From assembly GCA_902771225.1 (NCBI GenBank), contig CACXWH010000012.1, positions 1 to 38,277 of the forward strand: 38,277 nt of DNA, given 5' to 3'. This stretch comes from an uncultured Methanobrevibacter sp. (GTDB lineage Archaea; Methanobacteriota; Methanobacteria; Methanobacteriales; Methanobacteriaceae). A program made the position numbers and the translations under genes. Positions within the stretch are counted from its first letter, which is position 1. Every line of letters begins with the position of its first letter. A model generated the notes under the pieces. That model was not told the DNA's origin. It did not search any database and was given only the letters and a program-made list of their open reading frames with translations. Positions 1 to 10,046 of the stretch are shown here, one piece after another.

Positions 1-1
1 T

Positions 2-3000
2 GATGTAGCTATGGAGGATATCTTAACTGCTCTTGGAAATGGAATTAAATTAATATTTGCTGATGACCGTCAAATTAAGGATACTCCTAAATTAATTCAA
101 TTAATTAATGATAATAAACCTGAAGTGATGGATTTAACACCATCAAGATTAGCTTCATATCTTGAAGTAGATGCATTCTGTGAAGCTGTTACCTGTGTTA
201 AATGTATGGTTTTAGGAGGAGAAGCATTTTCCACTAAAGTATTTGAAACATTCAGAAAATACTCCGATGCAATTGTTTACAACAGTTACGGTCCAACAGA
301 AACAACCATTACTTCAAACAATAAGGTTGTTACCGATGTTAATGATATAACGGTTGGTGTTCCTTTACATAATTATGTTACTGATGTAAGGGATATTGAT
401 GGAAAACTCTTGCCTTTAGGTGTAATGGGTGAATTGTACATTGGTGGTGTAGGTGTAGGTAAAGGATACTACAACATGCCTGAAAAAACCGAAGAAGTAT
501 TCTTGACTATTGATGATATTCCATACTATAGAAGTGGGGATTATGCTATTGCTAGACGCAATGGTGAGATTGATATTAAAGGAAGAATCGATAACCAAAT
601 TAAGTTAAGAGGTTTAAGAATAGAAATTGGTGAAATCGAATCTAATATCAGTAAATATCCATCAATAAAACAGTGTGTTGTTGTAATTAAGGAAATCAAT
701 AACAATGACCATTTATGTGCTTATTATGTGGCTGATGAGAAAATCGAAGTCAACAGCCTGAAAGAGTTCTTAAAAGATAAGTTAACTAAATATATGGTTC
801 CTACAGCTTATATGCAGCTTGATGAGATGCCTCAAACTCCAAATGGAAAAACTGATTTAAAGGCTCTTCCTGAACCTGAATTGGATTTGGAGTATGTAAA
901 ACCTGAAAATGAAACTGAAGAAAAACTCTTCGAAATGGCAGTGGAGCTTATCAACACAGATAAATTCGGTACAACCGATGATTTATATGCAATAGGATTT
1001 ACTTCATTGATATTGATGAAATTCAACTCATTGATATATGAAGAGATGCAAGTGAATTTGGATATTTCATCATTATTTAATGATCCGACAATTAAAAAGC
1101 TTGCAAACGAAATTATGGATAGTTCTGATGAAAGTTCTGATTTGGATGAAGTTGTTGAACTGGCTAAAAGCATGGATTATTTACCATTGACTGAAAACCA
1201 ATTGGGTGTATACTATGAATGCGCACAAAATCCTGGTGAGATTAAATATACTATGCCAACGACCATAAGGTTTGACAGCAGTGTTGATGCAGATAAATTA
1301 AAAGAATCTGCTATTAAAGCAATTGAAGCCCACCCATATCTTAAAACAAGAATTGTCATTGATGATGAAGGTGAGATAAAACAGAAAAGAAATGATGATG
1401 GTGCAATTGATGAAATTGAAATTGTTGAAGTTTCAAGCATCAGCGATGATGAAATCATTGAAAATGATGTTAAGGCATTTTCCTTTGGCAATGAACAGTT
1501 ATTCAGATTTAAAATATATAAAACACCTGAAGAAACAGTATTGTTCTTTGACATCCACCACTTAATCACTGATGGTGTTTCACAAATTAATCTATTTGAC
1601 GATATAGCTAACATTTATGATGGAGGAGATGCTTCAGAAGAGATTGTTGATGGATATACTTACAGTCTTTTGGAGAATAATCTTAAAGATACTGATAAAT
1701 ATGAATCTGCTAAAAAATTCTTTGATGATATATTATCACATGAAACTGAATCAACTGTCCTGACTCCTAATTTGAATGGCAATCCTGATGAAGGTAAATT
1801 AAAATCAGTTATTGAAAACATGGGTTCAGAAGGCATTAAAGAATTCTGTAATGATAATTCTTTAAGTCAGAATGCTGTTTTCTTATCATGCCTTACATTG
1901 AGTTTAAACAAATATACGTTCTCTGATAAAACATTAATAACTACAATTTTCAACGGCAGATCAAACCCATATTATTATAATACTCAAGGATTTTTAGTAA
2001 AAACAATCCCGTTAGTATTTAATAATGAAAACAGGCAAGTTTCTATTAAGGAGTTCATCAATTATGTTGAGAGAGTTTGGAAAGATACAATAAACAACAG
2101 TATCTATCCATATACTAATATTGCACAAGATTATCAGTTAAAACCTGAATTCTTCTTCACTTATCAGGAATTCCTTGAATCTGAAGATATTACAATCAAC
2201 GGTAAAGCTTATGAAGAACAAGAATTGGGTAATGAGGATCTGTTGGCTACTGAATATAAGATTAACTTTGATTTATCTGTTTTTGATGATGATATTGAAC
2301 TCAGAATAGATTATAATGATGCATTATACACTGAAGATTATATTAAGAAGTTCTTGGATTCCTTTAAACTTGTTTTAAATCAATTCATCGAAAATGATAT
2401 TGATGATTTAATGATTTGTGATGTTGAATTGGAAACTACAAAAGAATTGCCTAAATTCACTCCTGTGGAAAATCCATTCATACACAAACGCTTTGAAAAT
2501 ATTGCATTAGTGGCAACCGATGCAACATTTACCAATGATGAACTTAATAAAAAGGCTAATCGTATTGCTAATGCGCTTATCAAGAAAGGCGTTAAACCAA
2601 AAAGCAATGTTTTATCAATGCTTCCAAGGGATAGTAATTTAATAGCCACAATCATCGGTATTTTAAAGGCGGGATGCACATTCATTCCAATTGATTTGGA
2701 ATATCCTAAAGACCGTATCGATTATATCTACAACAACAGTCAGGCGGATTATATCATAACTGCTGATGGAAACGCTGATAATGCATTAAATATCCATAAT
2801 TTGCTTGAAGAAGAGGATGACTCTAATCCTGATGTTGATATTTCTCCTGATGATTTGGCATATATGATTTATACTTCCGGTTCTACTGGAAATCCTAAAG
2901 GAGTAATGATTAGTCATAAAAATGCATGTAACCAGGCTGAAGGAAACCCTAAATGCGAATATGACAATTTATTAAGTATTGCAACAATTGCATTTGATAC

Positions 3001-6000
3001 ATCCCTTGAAGATATTTTAACCGGTATTACAAACGGCATTAAAATAATCTTTGCTAATGATTCTGAGATTAAAAACATTGTGGAATTAATTGAATTAATC
3101 AGACAGCATGAGCCTGAAGTAATGGAATTCACTCCTTCAAGATTATTATCCTACTTGGATATTGATGATTTCTGTGATGTGATTGGCTGTGCAAAATGTA
3201 TTGTTATGGGTGGAGAACAGTTCTCTGCAAAAGCATTTGAAGGTGTTAAAAAATACTGTGACGCTCATGTATATAACAGTTACGGACCAACAGAAGCAAC
3301 AATCGCATCAAACTATAAGGAAATAACTGATCCGTACAATATTACTGTAGGTAAAGCTCTTAAAAACTATGTAACTGAAGTAAGAGATATTGATGGAAAA
3401 TTGCTTCCTCAAGGTGTAATGGGTGAGCTTTACATCGGTGGTGTCGGTGTAGGTAAAGGTTATTACAATATGGAGGATAAAACCAGAGAGGTCTATCTCT
3501 ACATCAATGAAATTCCATATTATAAAAGTGGGGATTATGCAATAGAACTTCCTGATGGTGAAATTGATATTAAAGGAAGAATCGATAACCAAATTAAGTT
3601 AAGAGGTTTAAGAATTGAAATTGGTGAAATTGAATCCAATATTTCCAGATTCCCTGCAATAAATCGTAATATTGTTGTAATTAAGGAAATTAATGGTACT
3701 GAACATTTATGTGCTTACTTCACTGCTGATGAAAAGATTGACATCAATCTATTGAAAAGATACTTGAACAGTAAGTTAACAAAATACATGGTTCCTACAG
3801 TATTCATGCAGATATATGAAATGCCTCAAACTCCAAATGGAAAAACAGACATAAAAGCTCTTCCAGAGCCTATATTGGATTTCAATCGTGTTGAAGCTCA
3901 AACAGATACTGAGAAATTATTATTCAAAATGGTCTCTTCAATGACCGATGTAGATGACTTTGGAGTAACTGATGATTTATATGCCTTAGGTTTCACTTCT
4001 TTAACTTTAATGAAATTAAATTCATTAATATATAATGAAACTGAAGTCAATATAGAAATATCTGATTTATTCAATAATCCTACAGTTCAAAGCCTTGCAG
4101 ATAAGATTGATAATAATATAGATACTCAGGTCGATTTGGATGAGGTTTCAAAAACAGCAGAAGATATGGATAACTTCCCATTAACCACTAATCAGCTGGG
4201 TATTTACTATGAATGTGCTCAAAGTGATGAAATAAAATATACTATGCCTTGTGCTTTAAGGTTTGATAGCAATATTGATCCGGAAAAACTCAGAAATGCT
4301 ATTATTGAAGCTATTGATGCACACCCTTATCTCAAAACAAGAATTATCACCACTCCTGAAGGAGAGTTAAGACAAAAAAGATGTGATGATGTAGAAATTG
4401 ATGATATTGAAATAGCTGAAATAGATTCAATAACAAATAGGGAAATAATGGACAGGGATATTAAATATATTCCATTGGATGATAATCAATTGTTCAGATT
4501 TAAAATCTATAAAACTCCAAAGGAAACTATTCTTTTCTCTGATTTCCACCATATTATTACAGATGGTGTTTCACAGGACCTTCTTTTTGAAGATATAATA
4601 AATGCTTATGAAGGAAAAGAATTGAATTCAGAACTTGTTGACGGTTTTGTTTACAGTTTAATCGAACAGGAACTCAGCGATAATGAGGTTTCCAAAACTT
4701 ACTATCAAAATAAATTTGCTCAAGGTTTTGAATCTACAGTTTTAACACCTAATTTAAATGGAAATCCTGATGAAGCTATTATTAAACTATATGAGGATTC
4801 AATGGACTCCACATTTGTAAGACTTTTCTGTAAAGATCATTCAATAAGTCCAAACGTATTATTCATGTCTGCAACATTCCTGGCTCTCAATAAATTCACC
4901 TTTAGTGATAAAGCATTGATAACCACTATTTTCAATGGTAGGTCTAACTCCAATTACTTTGATACTCAGGGAATGCTGGTTAAAACACTTCCTCTTATGG
5001 TTAGTGGTGAAAATAGGGAAATGATGGTTGAAGATTTCATTAAAGATGTGGATAGAAGCTGGAAAGAATCTTTAGTCCATAGTAATTACTCATATACGGC
5101 ACTTTCTGAAGAATATCAGTTAAAACCTGAATTCTTCTATGCATATCATGGAGCATTCGAAACAGATAATCTTGAACTCGAGGGCAAGGAATATGAAATG
5201 ATTGACCTTGACGGTACTGTTGCAACTGATTATAAGATAAATATGGATGTTTTCGATGATGGAAAAGATATAAGTCTTTATATTGAGTATAATGACCAAA
5301 TTTATTCCAAGGATTATGTTGCAAAATTCTTGAATGCAGTTAAACATATCTTATTCCAATTCTTCATAAATGATATGGATAAATTAAGAATCGGCGATAT
5401 TGAACTTGCATCCAAATTTGATTTAGTGGAATTTGAAGAAGTTGTTAATCCGTTCTTGCACAAACGTTTCGAAGCCCAAGTTGATAAAAAAGCTGATGAA
5501 ATGGCGCTTGTTGCAGAAGAATCATTAACTTACAGTCAGCTTAATGAAAAAGCAAATCGTATTGCTAATTCACTTATTGAAAAAGGTGTTAAACCGAGAA
5601 GCAATATTTTGATAATGCTTCCTCGTAACAGTGACCTGATTGCTTCAATAATTGGTGTATTAAAAGCAGGTTGTGCATTCATACCACTCGATTTAAAGTT
5701 CCCTAAAGAAAGAATTGAATACATCTATGAAAACAGTCAGGCAGATTACATAATTAATGTAGATGGTGACACACTTAATTCAATATCCATTAATGATTTG
5801 CTTGAGCAGACAAATATTAATAATCCTGATGTTACAATTTCTAAAGATGACTTGTCATATATGATTTATACTTCAGGATCTACCGGTAATCCTAAAGGTG
5901 TAATGATTTCCCATGAAAATGCATGTAACCAGGTTGAAGGAAATCCAAAAGCAGAATACAATAACTTATTGAGTATTGCAACAATCGCATTCGACACATC

Positions 6001-8326
6001 CTTGGAAGATATTTTAACAGGTATTACAAACGGTATTAAAATAATATTTGCCAATGATGATGAAATAAAAAGCATTGTTGAATTGATCAGGTTAATCAAA
6101 CGTGAAGAGCCTGAAGTAATGGAATTCACACCCTCCAGGTTATTGTCCTATCTTGAATTTGATGAATTTTGTGATGTGATTGGCTGTGCAAAATGTATTG
6201 TAATGGGTGGAGAGCAGTTCTCTGCAAAAGCATTTGACGGGGTTAAAAAATACTGTGACGCTCACGTATTTAACAGTTACGGACCAACAGAAGCAACAAT
6301 CGCATCAAACTATAAGGAAATAACTGATCCGGATAATATCACTATTGGTAAAGCTTTAAGAAATTATATAACTGAAGTAAGAGATATTGATGGAAAATTA
6401 CTCCCTCAAGGTGTAATGGGTGAGCTTTACATCGGTGGAATCGGTGTAGGTAAAGGTTATTACAACATGGAAGACAAAACCCAGGAAGTATACTTAACTA
6501 TTGATGATATCCCATACTACAAGAGTGGTGACTATGCAATAGAGCTTCCTGATGGAGATATTGATATTAAAGGAAGAATCGATAACCAAATTAAGTTAAG
6601 AGGTTTAAGAATAGAAATTGGTGAAATCGAATCCAACATATCCAATTTCCCTAATATAAAACAAAATGTTGTTGTAATTAAAGAAATACGTAACAATGAA
6701 CATTTATGTGCATACTTCACTGCAGAAGAGCAAATCAATAAAGATGAGCTTAAGGAGTACTTGTTGGAAAGACTTACTCAATATATGGTTCCGACAGTAT
6801 TCATGCAAGTGGATGAGATGCCACAAACTCCAAATGGAAAAACAGACATCAAAGCTCTTCCGGAACCAAAATTAGAACTCAACTATGTTGCTCCTGAAAC
6901 TAAACTGGAACAAACAATTTGTGCAATCTATTCATCAATATTGGATGTTGAAATCGTTGGGGCAGAAGATAATTTCTTTGAAATTGGCGGTACATCACTT
7001 ATCGCATCAAAACTTATTATTGAACTTCTAAAACAAGATTATGATGTGAAATATGATGATATATTCAGAAATCAAACTCCAAGGAAATTGGCCAGTTTCT
7101 TGTCCGGTGATGAAATTTCAGATGATTTGGACATCGATATTATTGAAAACTATGATTACACAACAATTAACAAGCTTCTTGAAAAGAATACATTCAAAAG
7201 CTTTGCTATGGGTGAAAATAAAGATATCGGCAATGTCTTATTGACTGGTGTTACCGGATTTTTAGGAATTCATGTATTGTATGAATACATTAAGAATGAA
7301 GATGGAATAATCTACTGTATGTTGAGAAAAGGCAAATTTGATTCATGTGAAGAACGTTTAGCAGATTTAATGGATTATTACTTCGATGAAGATTTCACTG
7401 ATCTTATCGGATCACGCATTATTTTGTCTGAAGGTGACATAACAAACAGTGAAGACTTTAACAAATTGGATGATTATCATATTGATACATTAATCAACTG
7501 TGCAGCTATTGTAAAACATTATACTCATGATGATTATATCTTTAGGGTAAATGTTGACGGTGTTGTTAATGGACTCAACTTTGCAGAAGCAAATGACGCT
7601 ACATATGTCCAAATCTCAACAACAAGTGTGATTGATGAATATGTGGAAGATGCAGATGTTTGTGATGTTGTATGCGATGAGAGAACTTTATACTGGGGAC
7701 AAGATTTATCCAATAAATACTTAAACAGTAAATTCCTGGCTGAAAGGATGGTACTTGAAAAGGCTGTAAACGGTTTGGATGTAAAGATAATTAGGGTAGG
7801 TAACCTTATGGCACGTTACTCTGACGGAATCTTCCAGAAAAACTTTGATACTAATGCATTCTTAAATAATATCAAAGCCATTAAAAACTTAAAGGCAATC
7901 AATCCAAGTTTGGCCAGTGAAATGGTTGAAATAAGTCCTATAGATTGTGTTGCAAAAGCTACACTCTTATTGTCAACTACTCCAAAAGATTCAACGATTT
8001 TCCATTGTGAAAATGATAAACTCATATCTAATCAAGAAATTATTGATGCATTGAATTCATTTGGCTTTGACATTAAAAATGTTTCTTCAGAGGAATTCAA
8101 AGAAATTTATGAGCAGAATATGAACGAAAATATCCAAGGTATCATTACGGCTGATTTAACATTGGATGATTTGGACTTTGATGAAGAAGGCGATGACGGC
8201 AGTATTGTAAAGATGGACCAAACATTGGACATCCTTGATTCACTTGGATTTGAATGGCCGGTCATAGATGAAGATTATCTTAAACGATTTATTAAATTTT
8301 TAAACGAGGTTAATTATTTTGATTAA
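2..8326 (+). CDS. Non-ribosomal peptide synthetase, 3' part (A-T-C-A-T-C-A-T-R), truncated by the window edge
   Basis: Multimodular cytoplasmic enzyme that activates amino acids as adenylates, holds them on carrier domains and condenses them. The frame is open from base 2 and reads FDVAMEDIL, matching FDTSLEDIL inside the later A domains, so the Met at base 11 is internal and the true start lies upstream. Numbering from that Met: partial A1 (YGPTE about 93, GRIDNQIKLRG, NGKTD), carrier 1 (GFTSL, Ser332), C domain (HHLITDG, His516-517), A2 (TSGSTGNPKG about 955-964), carrier 2 (Ser1330), C domain (HHIITDG, His1513-1514), A3 (TSGSTGNPKG about 1954), carrier 3 (GGTSL, Ser2329), and a terminal thioester-reductase domain with TGVTGFLG at 2412 and the SDR pair Tyr2570/Lys2574. 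Both C domains keep the active-site histidines. The reductase implies release as an aldehyde, alcohol or cyclic imine rather than an acid (inference). A MATE exporter follows 11 bases downstream. NRPS genes are known in a few Methanobrevibacter species and are generally thought to be acquired from bacteria. Confidence 0.95.
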   Translation, partial: DVAMEDILTALGNGIKLIFADDRQIKDTPKLIQLINDNKPEVMDLTPSRLASYLEVDAFCEAVTCVKCMVLGGEAFSTKVFETFRKYSDAIVYNSYGPTETTITSNNKVVTDVNDITVGVPLHNYVTDVRDIDGKLLPLGVMGELYIGGVGVGKGYYNMPEKTEEVFLTIDDIPYYRSGDYAIARRNGEIDIKGRIDNQIKLRGLRIEIGEIESNISKYPSIKQCVVVIKEINNNDHLCAYYVADEKIEVNSLKEFLKDKLTKYMVPTAYMQLDEMPQTPNGKTDLKALPEPELDLEYVKPENETEEKLFEMAVELINTDKFGTTDDLYAIGFTSLILMKFNSLIYEEMQVNLDISSLFNDPTIKKLANEIMDSSDESSDLDEVVELAKSMDYLPLTENQLGVYYECAQNPGEIKYTMPTTIRFDSSVDADKLKESAIKAIEAHPYLKTRIVIDDEGEIKQKRNDDGAIDEIEIVEVSSISDDEIIENDVKAFSFGNEQLFRFKIYKTPEETVLFFDIHHLITDGVSQINLFDDIANIYDGGDASEEIVDGYTYSLLENNLKDTDKYESAKKFFDDILSHETESTVLTPNLNGNPDEGKLKSVIENMGSEGIKEFCNDNSLSQNAVFLSCLTLSLNKYTFSDKTLITTIFNGRSNPYYYNTQGFLVKTIPLVFNNENRQVSIKEFINYVERVWKDTINNSIYPYTNIAQDYQLKPEFFFTYQEFLESEDITINGKAYEEQELGNEDLLATEYKINFDLSVFDDDIELRIDYNDALYTEDYIKKFLDSFKLVLNQFIENDIDDLMICDVELETTKELPKFTPVENPFIHKRFENIALVATDATFTNDELNKKANRIANALIKKGVKPKSNVLSMLPRDSNLIATIIGILKAGCTFIPIDLEYPKDRIDYIYNNSQADYIITADGNADNALNIHNLLEEEDDSNPDVDISPDDLAYMIYTSGSTGNPKGVMISHKNACNQAEGNPKCEYDNLLSIATIAFDTSLEDILTGITNGIKIIFANDSEIKNIVELIELIRQHEPEVMEFTPSRLLSYLDIDDFCDVIGCAKCIVMGGEQFSAKAFEGVKKYCDAHVYNSYGPTEATIASNYKEITDPYNITVGKALKNYVTEVRDIDGKLLPQGVMGELYIGGVGVGKGYYNMEDKTREVYLYINEIPYYKSGDYAIELPDGEIDIKGRIDNQIKLRGLRIEIGEIESNISRFPAINRNIVVIKEINGTEHLCAYFTADEKIDINLLKRYLNSKLTKYMVPTVFMQIYEMPQTPNGKTDIKALPEPILDFNRVEAQTDTEKLLFKMVSSMTDVDDFGVTDDLYALGFTSLTLMKLNSLIYNETEVNIEISDLFNNPTVQSLADKIDNNIDTQVDLDEVSKTAEDMDNFPLTTNQLGIYYECAQSDEIKYTMPCALRFDSNIDPEKLRNAIIEAIDAHPYLKTRIITTPEGELRQKRCDDVEIDDIEIAEIDSITNREIMDRDIKYIPLDDNQLFRFKIYKTPKETILFSDFHHIITDGVSQDLLFEDIINAYEGKELNSELVDGFVYSLIEQELSDNEVSKTYYQNKFAQGFESTVLTPNLNGNPDEAIIKLYEDSMDSTFVRLFCKDHSISPNVLFMSATFLALNKFTFSDKALITTIFNGRSNSNYFDTQGMLVKTLPLMVSGENREMMVEDFIKDVDRSWKESLVHSNYSYTALSEEYQLKPEFFYAYHGAFETDNLELEGKEYEMIDLDGTVATDYKINMDVFDDGKDISLYIEYNDQIYSKDYVAKFLNAVKHILFQFFINDMDKLRIGDIELASKFDLVEFEEVVNPFLHKRFEAQVDKKADEMALVAEESLTYSQLNEKANRIANSLIEKGVKPRSNILIMLPRNSDLIASIIGVLKAGCAFIPLDLKFPKERIEYIYENSQADYIINVDGDTLNSISINDLLEQTNINNPDVTISKDDLSYMIYTSGSTGNPKGVMISHENACNQVEGNPKAEYNNLLSIATIAFDTSLEDILTGITNGIKIIFANDDEIKSIVELIRLIKREEPEVMEFTPSRLLSYLEFDEFCDVIGCAKCIVMGGEQFSAKAFDGVKKYCDAHVFNSYGPTEATIASNYKEITDPDNITIGKALRNYITEVRDIDGKLLPQGVMGELYIGGIGVGKGYYNMEDKTQEVYLTIDDIPYYKSGDYAIELPDGDIDIKGRIDNQIKLRGLRIEIGEIESNISNFPNIKQNVVVIKEIRNNEHLCAYFTAEEQINKDELKEYLLERLTQYMVPTVFMQVDEMPQTPNGKTDIKALPEPKLELNYVAPETKLEQTICAIYSSILDVEIVGAEDNFFEIGGTSLIASKLIIELLKQDYDVKYDDIFRNQTPRKLASFLSGDEISDDLDIDIIENYDYTTINKLLEKNTFKSFAMGENKDIGNVLLTGVTGFLGIHVLYEYIKNEDGIIYCMLRKGKFDSCEERLADLMDYYFDEDFTDLIGSRIILSEGDITNSEDFNKLDDYHIDTLINCAAIVKHYTHDDYIFRVNVDGVVNGLNFAEANDATYVQISTTSVIDEYVEDADVCDVVCDERTLYWGQDLSNKYLNSKFLAERMVLEKAVNGLDVKIIRVGNLMARYSDGIFQKNFDTNAFLNNIKAIKNLKAINPSLASEMVEISPIDCVAKATLLLSTTPKDSTIFHCENDKLISNQEIIDALNSFGFDIKNVSSEEFKEIYEQNMNENIQGIITADLTLDDLDFDEEGDDGSIVKMDQTLDILDSLGFEWPVIDEDYLKRFIKFLNEVNYFD

Positions 8327-8337
8327 AAGGTGAATAT

Positions 8338-10020
8338 ATGAATTTTAAAATTGCAGATAATAAATTTAAGGAATTATTATTACCAACTCTACTCATAGTC
8401 ATGGCTTTAAATATAAGTGCTGTGGTTGATTCATTTTTCGTAGGGGCATATATTGGTAAGGATGCAGTTGCTGCATTAGAGGTTTTAGAACCTATGATTT
8501 TATTAATAACAGTTGTTGAATGGTTATTTGGACTTGGGGGTCAAATTTTAGCTTTGAATAAAAAATCCGAATTTGATATTGAAGGAAGTAATAGATTCTT
8601 TACAGCAGCTATTGTATCATCATTTATAGTTTCTTTAATACTTGCTTTGGCTTGCCTATTCTTCATGGATCCTTTATCTAACTTTTTAGGTGCTTCTAAA
8701 GCTACAAAGCCTCTTGTATTGGAATATTCACATGGGTTATATGGTTGTTTTATTGTATCAACTATTGCAGGAGTATTGTCCCAGTTTATACGTGTCGATG
8801 GTCAGCCTAACTTTGCCTCAATTGTAATTATAGTAGCTAATTTAGTCAATATATTCTTTGATTTTGTCTTTTTAGATTTGATGGGATTAGGAATGGCTTA
8901 CGCAGCATATGCAACATTTATAGGGTATAGTGTAGGTATTATCATATGTATAAAATACTTCCGTGATCCAAAAAGAACATTCATGTTTACCCGTGCAGCT
9001 CTTAAGTTCAAAACTTGGCTTAAGACTACCTGGGAAATGACCAAGGTAGGGTTCCCTGGTGCAGGTATTGGACTTTTTGATTTGGTTTTCGTTTTCCTAT
9101 TAAACATGTTCCTTAAAGCAACTTTGGGTGACACTGGATTAACTACATACATGATATGTATGGATGCACTGGTAATTGCAAGTATTATCGATATTGGAAT
9201 TGCAGAAACATTGACGTCTGTTGTTCCGTTATATTATACGAAGCACGATTATTTGAATTTAAATCATTTAATTAAGAAATCGCTTTTAGCAACGTTATTT
9301 TTTGCAATTTTATTTGTGGCGTTCTTATGGATATGGCCTGAAGGATTTTTGACCCTTTATGGTCTTCAGAATGTGGATATTACCGGATTTATAGTAAATG
9401 CACTTAGGTTATACTCAGTCTTCTTCCTGTTTTCAATACTTCCTAATATGCTGGTATTTTATTATGAAGCCATTGAAAGACCTGTGATGTCAACTATATT
9501 TTCAGTTATTTTCACGCTTATAATGCCATTGTCTTTAATATACCTATTGTATCCGGTAATGGGACCTAATGGAATTTGGATAGCATTTAGTGCAGCATCC
9601 ATATGTACATTTATTATCATTTTCCTAACGGTTAAGGTAGTTCAAAGTAGGGAGAAAAAATATAGCGGCCTGTTCTTCATTGAAAAGGATTTCATTCCTA
9701 GAACAAGAAACTATGTTTTCTCAGATGATGAATTGGATATAAGGGATGAAGCTTTACAACATTTAAAAAAGTTAAATGCAGATGATACATTTTGTGATAA
9801 TCTTAATAAGCTTTTTGATGCAATTTTTAATACAAATGCCCATGGTACTTATATTGAACTGTTAATTATAGATTATGATGATAATATCCATGTTGACATT
9901 AAGTACGATGGAGAAAAAGAAAACCTTGAGGATATTAAAAAGAAATTCCCTGAAAATCTTTTTAAATATGCTGAAATATTGGGTTTTAACAATATAGAAT
10001 ATGTGATGGATAAAAGCTAA
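8338..10020 (+). CDS. MATE-family exporter with a C-terminal HATPase-like (RsbW/SpoIIAB-type) domain
   Basis: Membrane transporter of 560 residues. Residues 1-436 have the hydrophobic pattern of a 12-helix MATE efflux protein, including an N-terminal PTLLIVMALNISAVVDSFFVG stretch and the mid-protein VGFPGAGIG loop. The start is supported by AGGTGA at 8328-8333. It lies 11 bases after the NRPS stop, so the two are probably cotranscribed and it is the likely exporter of the peptide. Residues 437-560 are soluble and read like an anti-sigma-kinase ATPase: DAIFNTNAHG at 494-503 resembles the N box (usual E-A-x-x-N-A-x-x-H), YDGE resembles a reduced DxGxG box, and GFNNIEYVMD resembles the last helix and strand. 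The N-box Glu is Asp, the glycine box is incomplete and the final strand is missing, so catalysis is doubtful. MATE proteins fused to such ATPase domains occur in anaerobic bacteria. A STAS gene converges directly on this one. The MATE assignment is firm; the ATPase-like reading is inference. Confidence 0.9.
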   Translation: MNFKIADNKFKELLLPTLLIVMALNISAVVDSFFVGAYIGKDAVAALEVLEPMILLITVVEWLFGLGGQILALNKKSEFDIEGSNRFFTAAIVSSFIVSLILALACLFFMDPLSNFLGASKATKPLVLEYSHGLYGCFIVSTIAGVLSQFIRVDGQPNFASIVIIVANLVNIFFDFVFLDLMGLGMAYAAYATFIGYSVGIIICIKYFRDPKRTFMFTRAALKFKTWLKTTWEMTKVGFPGAGIGLFDLVFVFLLNMFLKATLGDTGLTTYMICMDALVIASIIDIGIAETLTSVVPLYYTKHDYLNLNHLIKKSLLATLFFAILFVAFLWIWPEGFLTLYGLQNVDITGFIVNALRLYSVFFLFSILPNMLVFYYEAIERPVMSTIFSVIFTLIMPLSLIYLLYPVMGPNGIWIAFSAASICTFIIIFLTVKVVQSREKKYSGLFFIEKDFIPRTRNYVFSDDELDIRDEALQHLKKLNADDTFCDNLNKLFDAIFNTNAHGTYIELLIIDYDDNIHVDIKYDGEKENLEDIKKKFPENLFKYAEILGFNNIEYVMDKS

Positions 10021-10046
10021 ATAATAATAGTTATTTAGCTTTTTTT
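10012..10046. terminator. Bidirectional hairpin terminator between MATE and STAS genes
   Basis: A perfect 13-bp inverted repeat, 10012-10024 pairing with 10031-10043 around the 6-base loop TAATAG, is followed by a run of six T on the plus strand (10041-10046) and is preceded by four A, which read as T on the minus strand. It overlaps the MATE stop codon, fills the gap between the convergent genes and touches the end of the STAS gene, so it could stop transcription from both sides. Confidence 0.75.

Noticed and set aside
5040-5347. Two overlapping minus-strand frames with His/Gln-rich or Ile-rich sequence
   Set aside because: Both lie fully inside an NRPS condensation domain with intact plus-strand motifs.
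832-6738. Many minus-strand open frames of 60-133 codons opposite the NRPS
   Set aside because: They mirror the coding strand of a clear NRPS, have low-complexity Ser/Ile/Leu composition and carry no domain motifs; they are by-products of codon bias.
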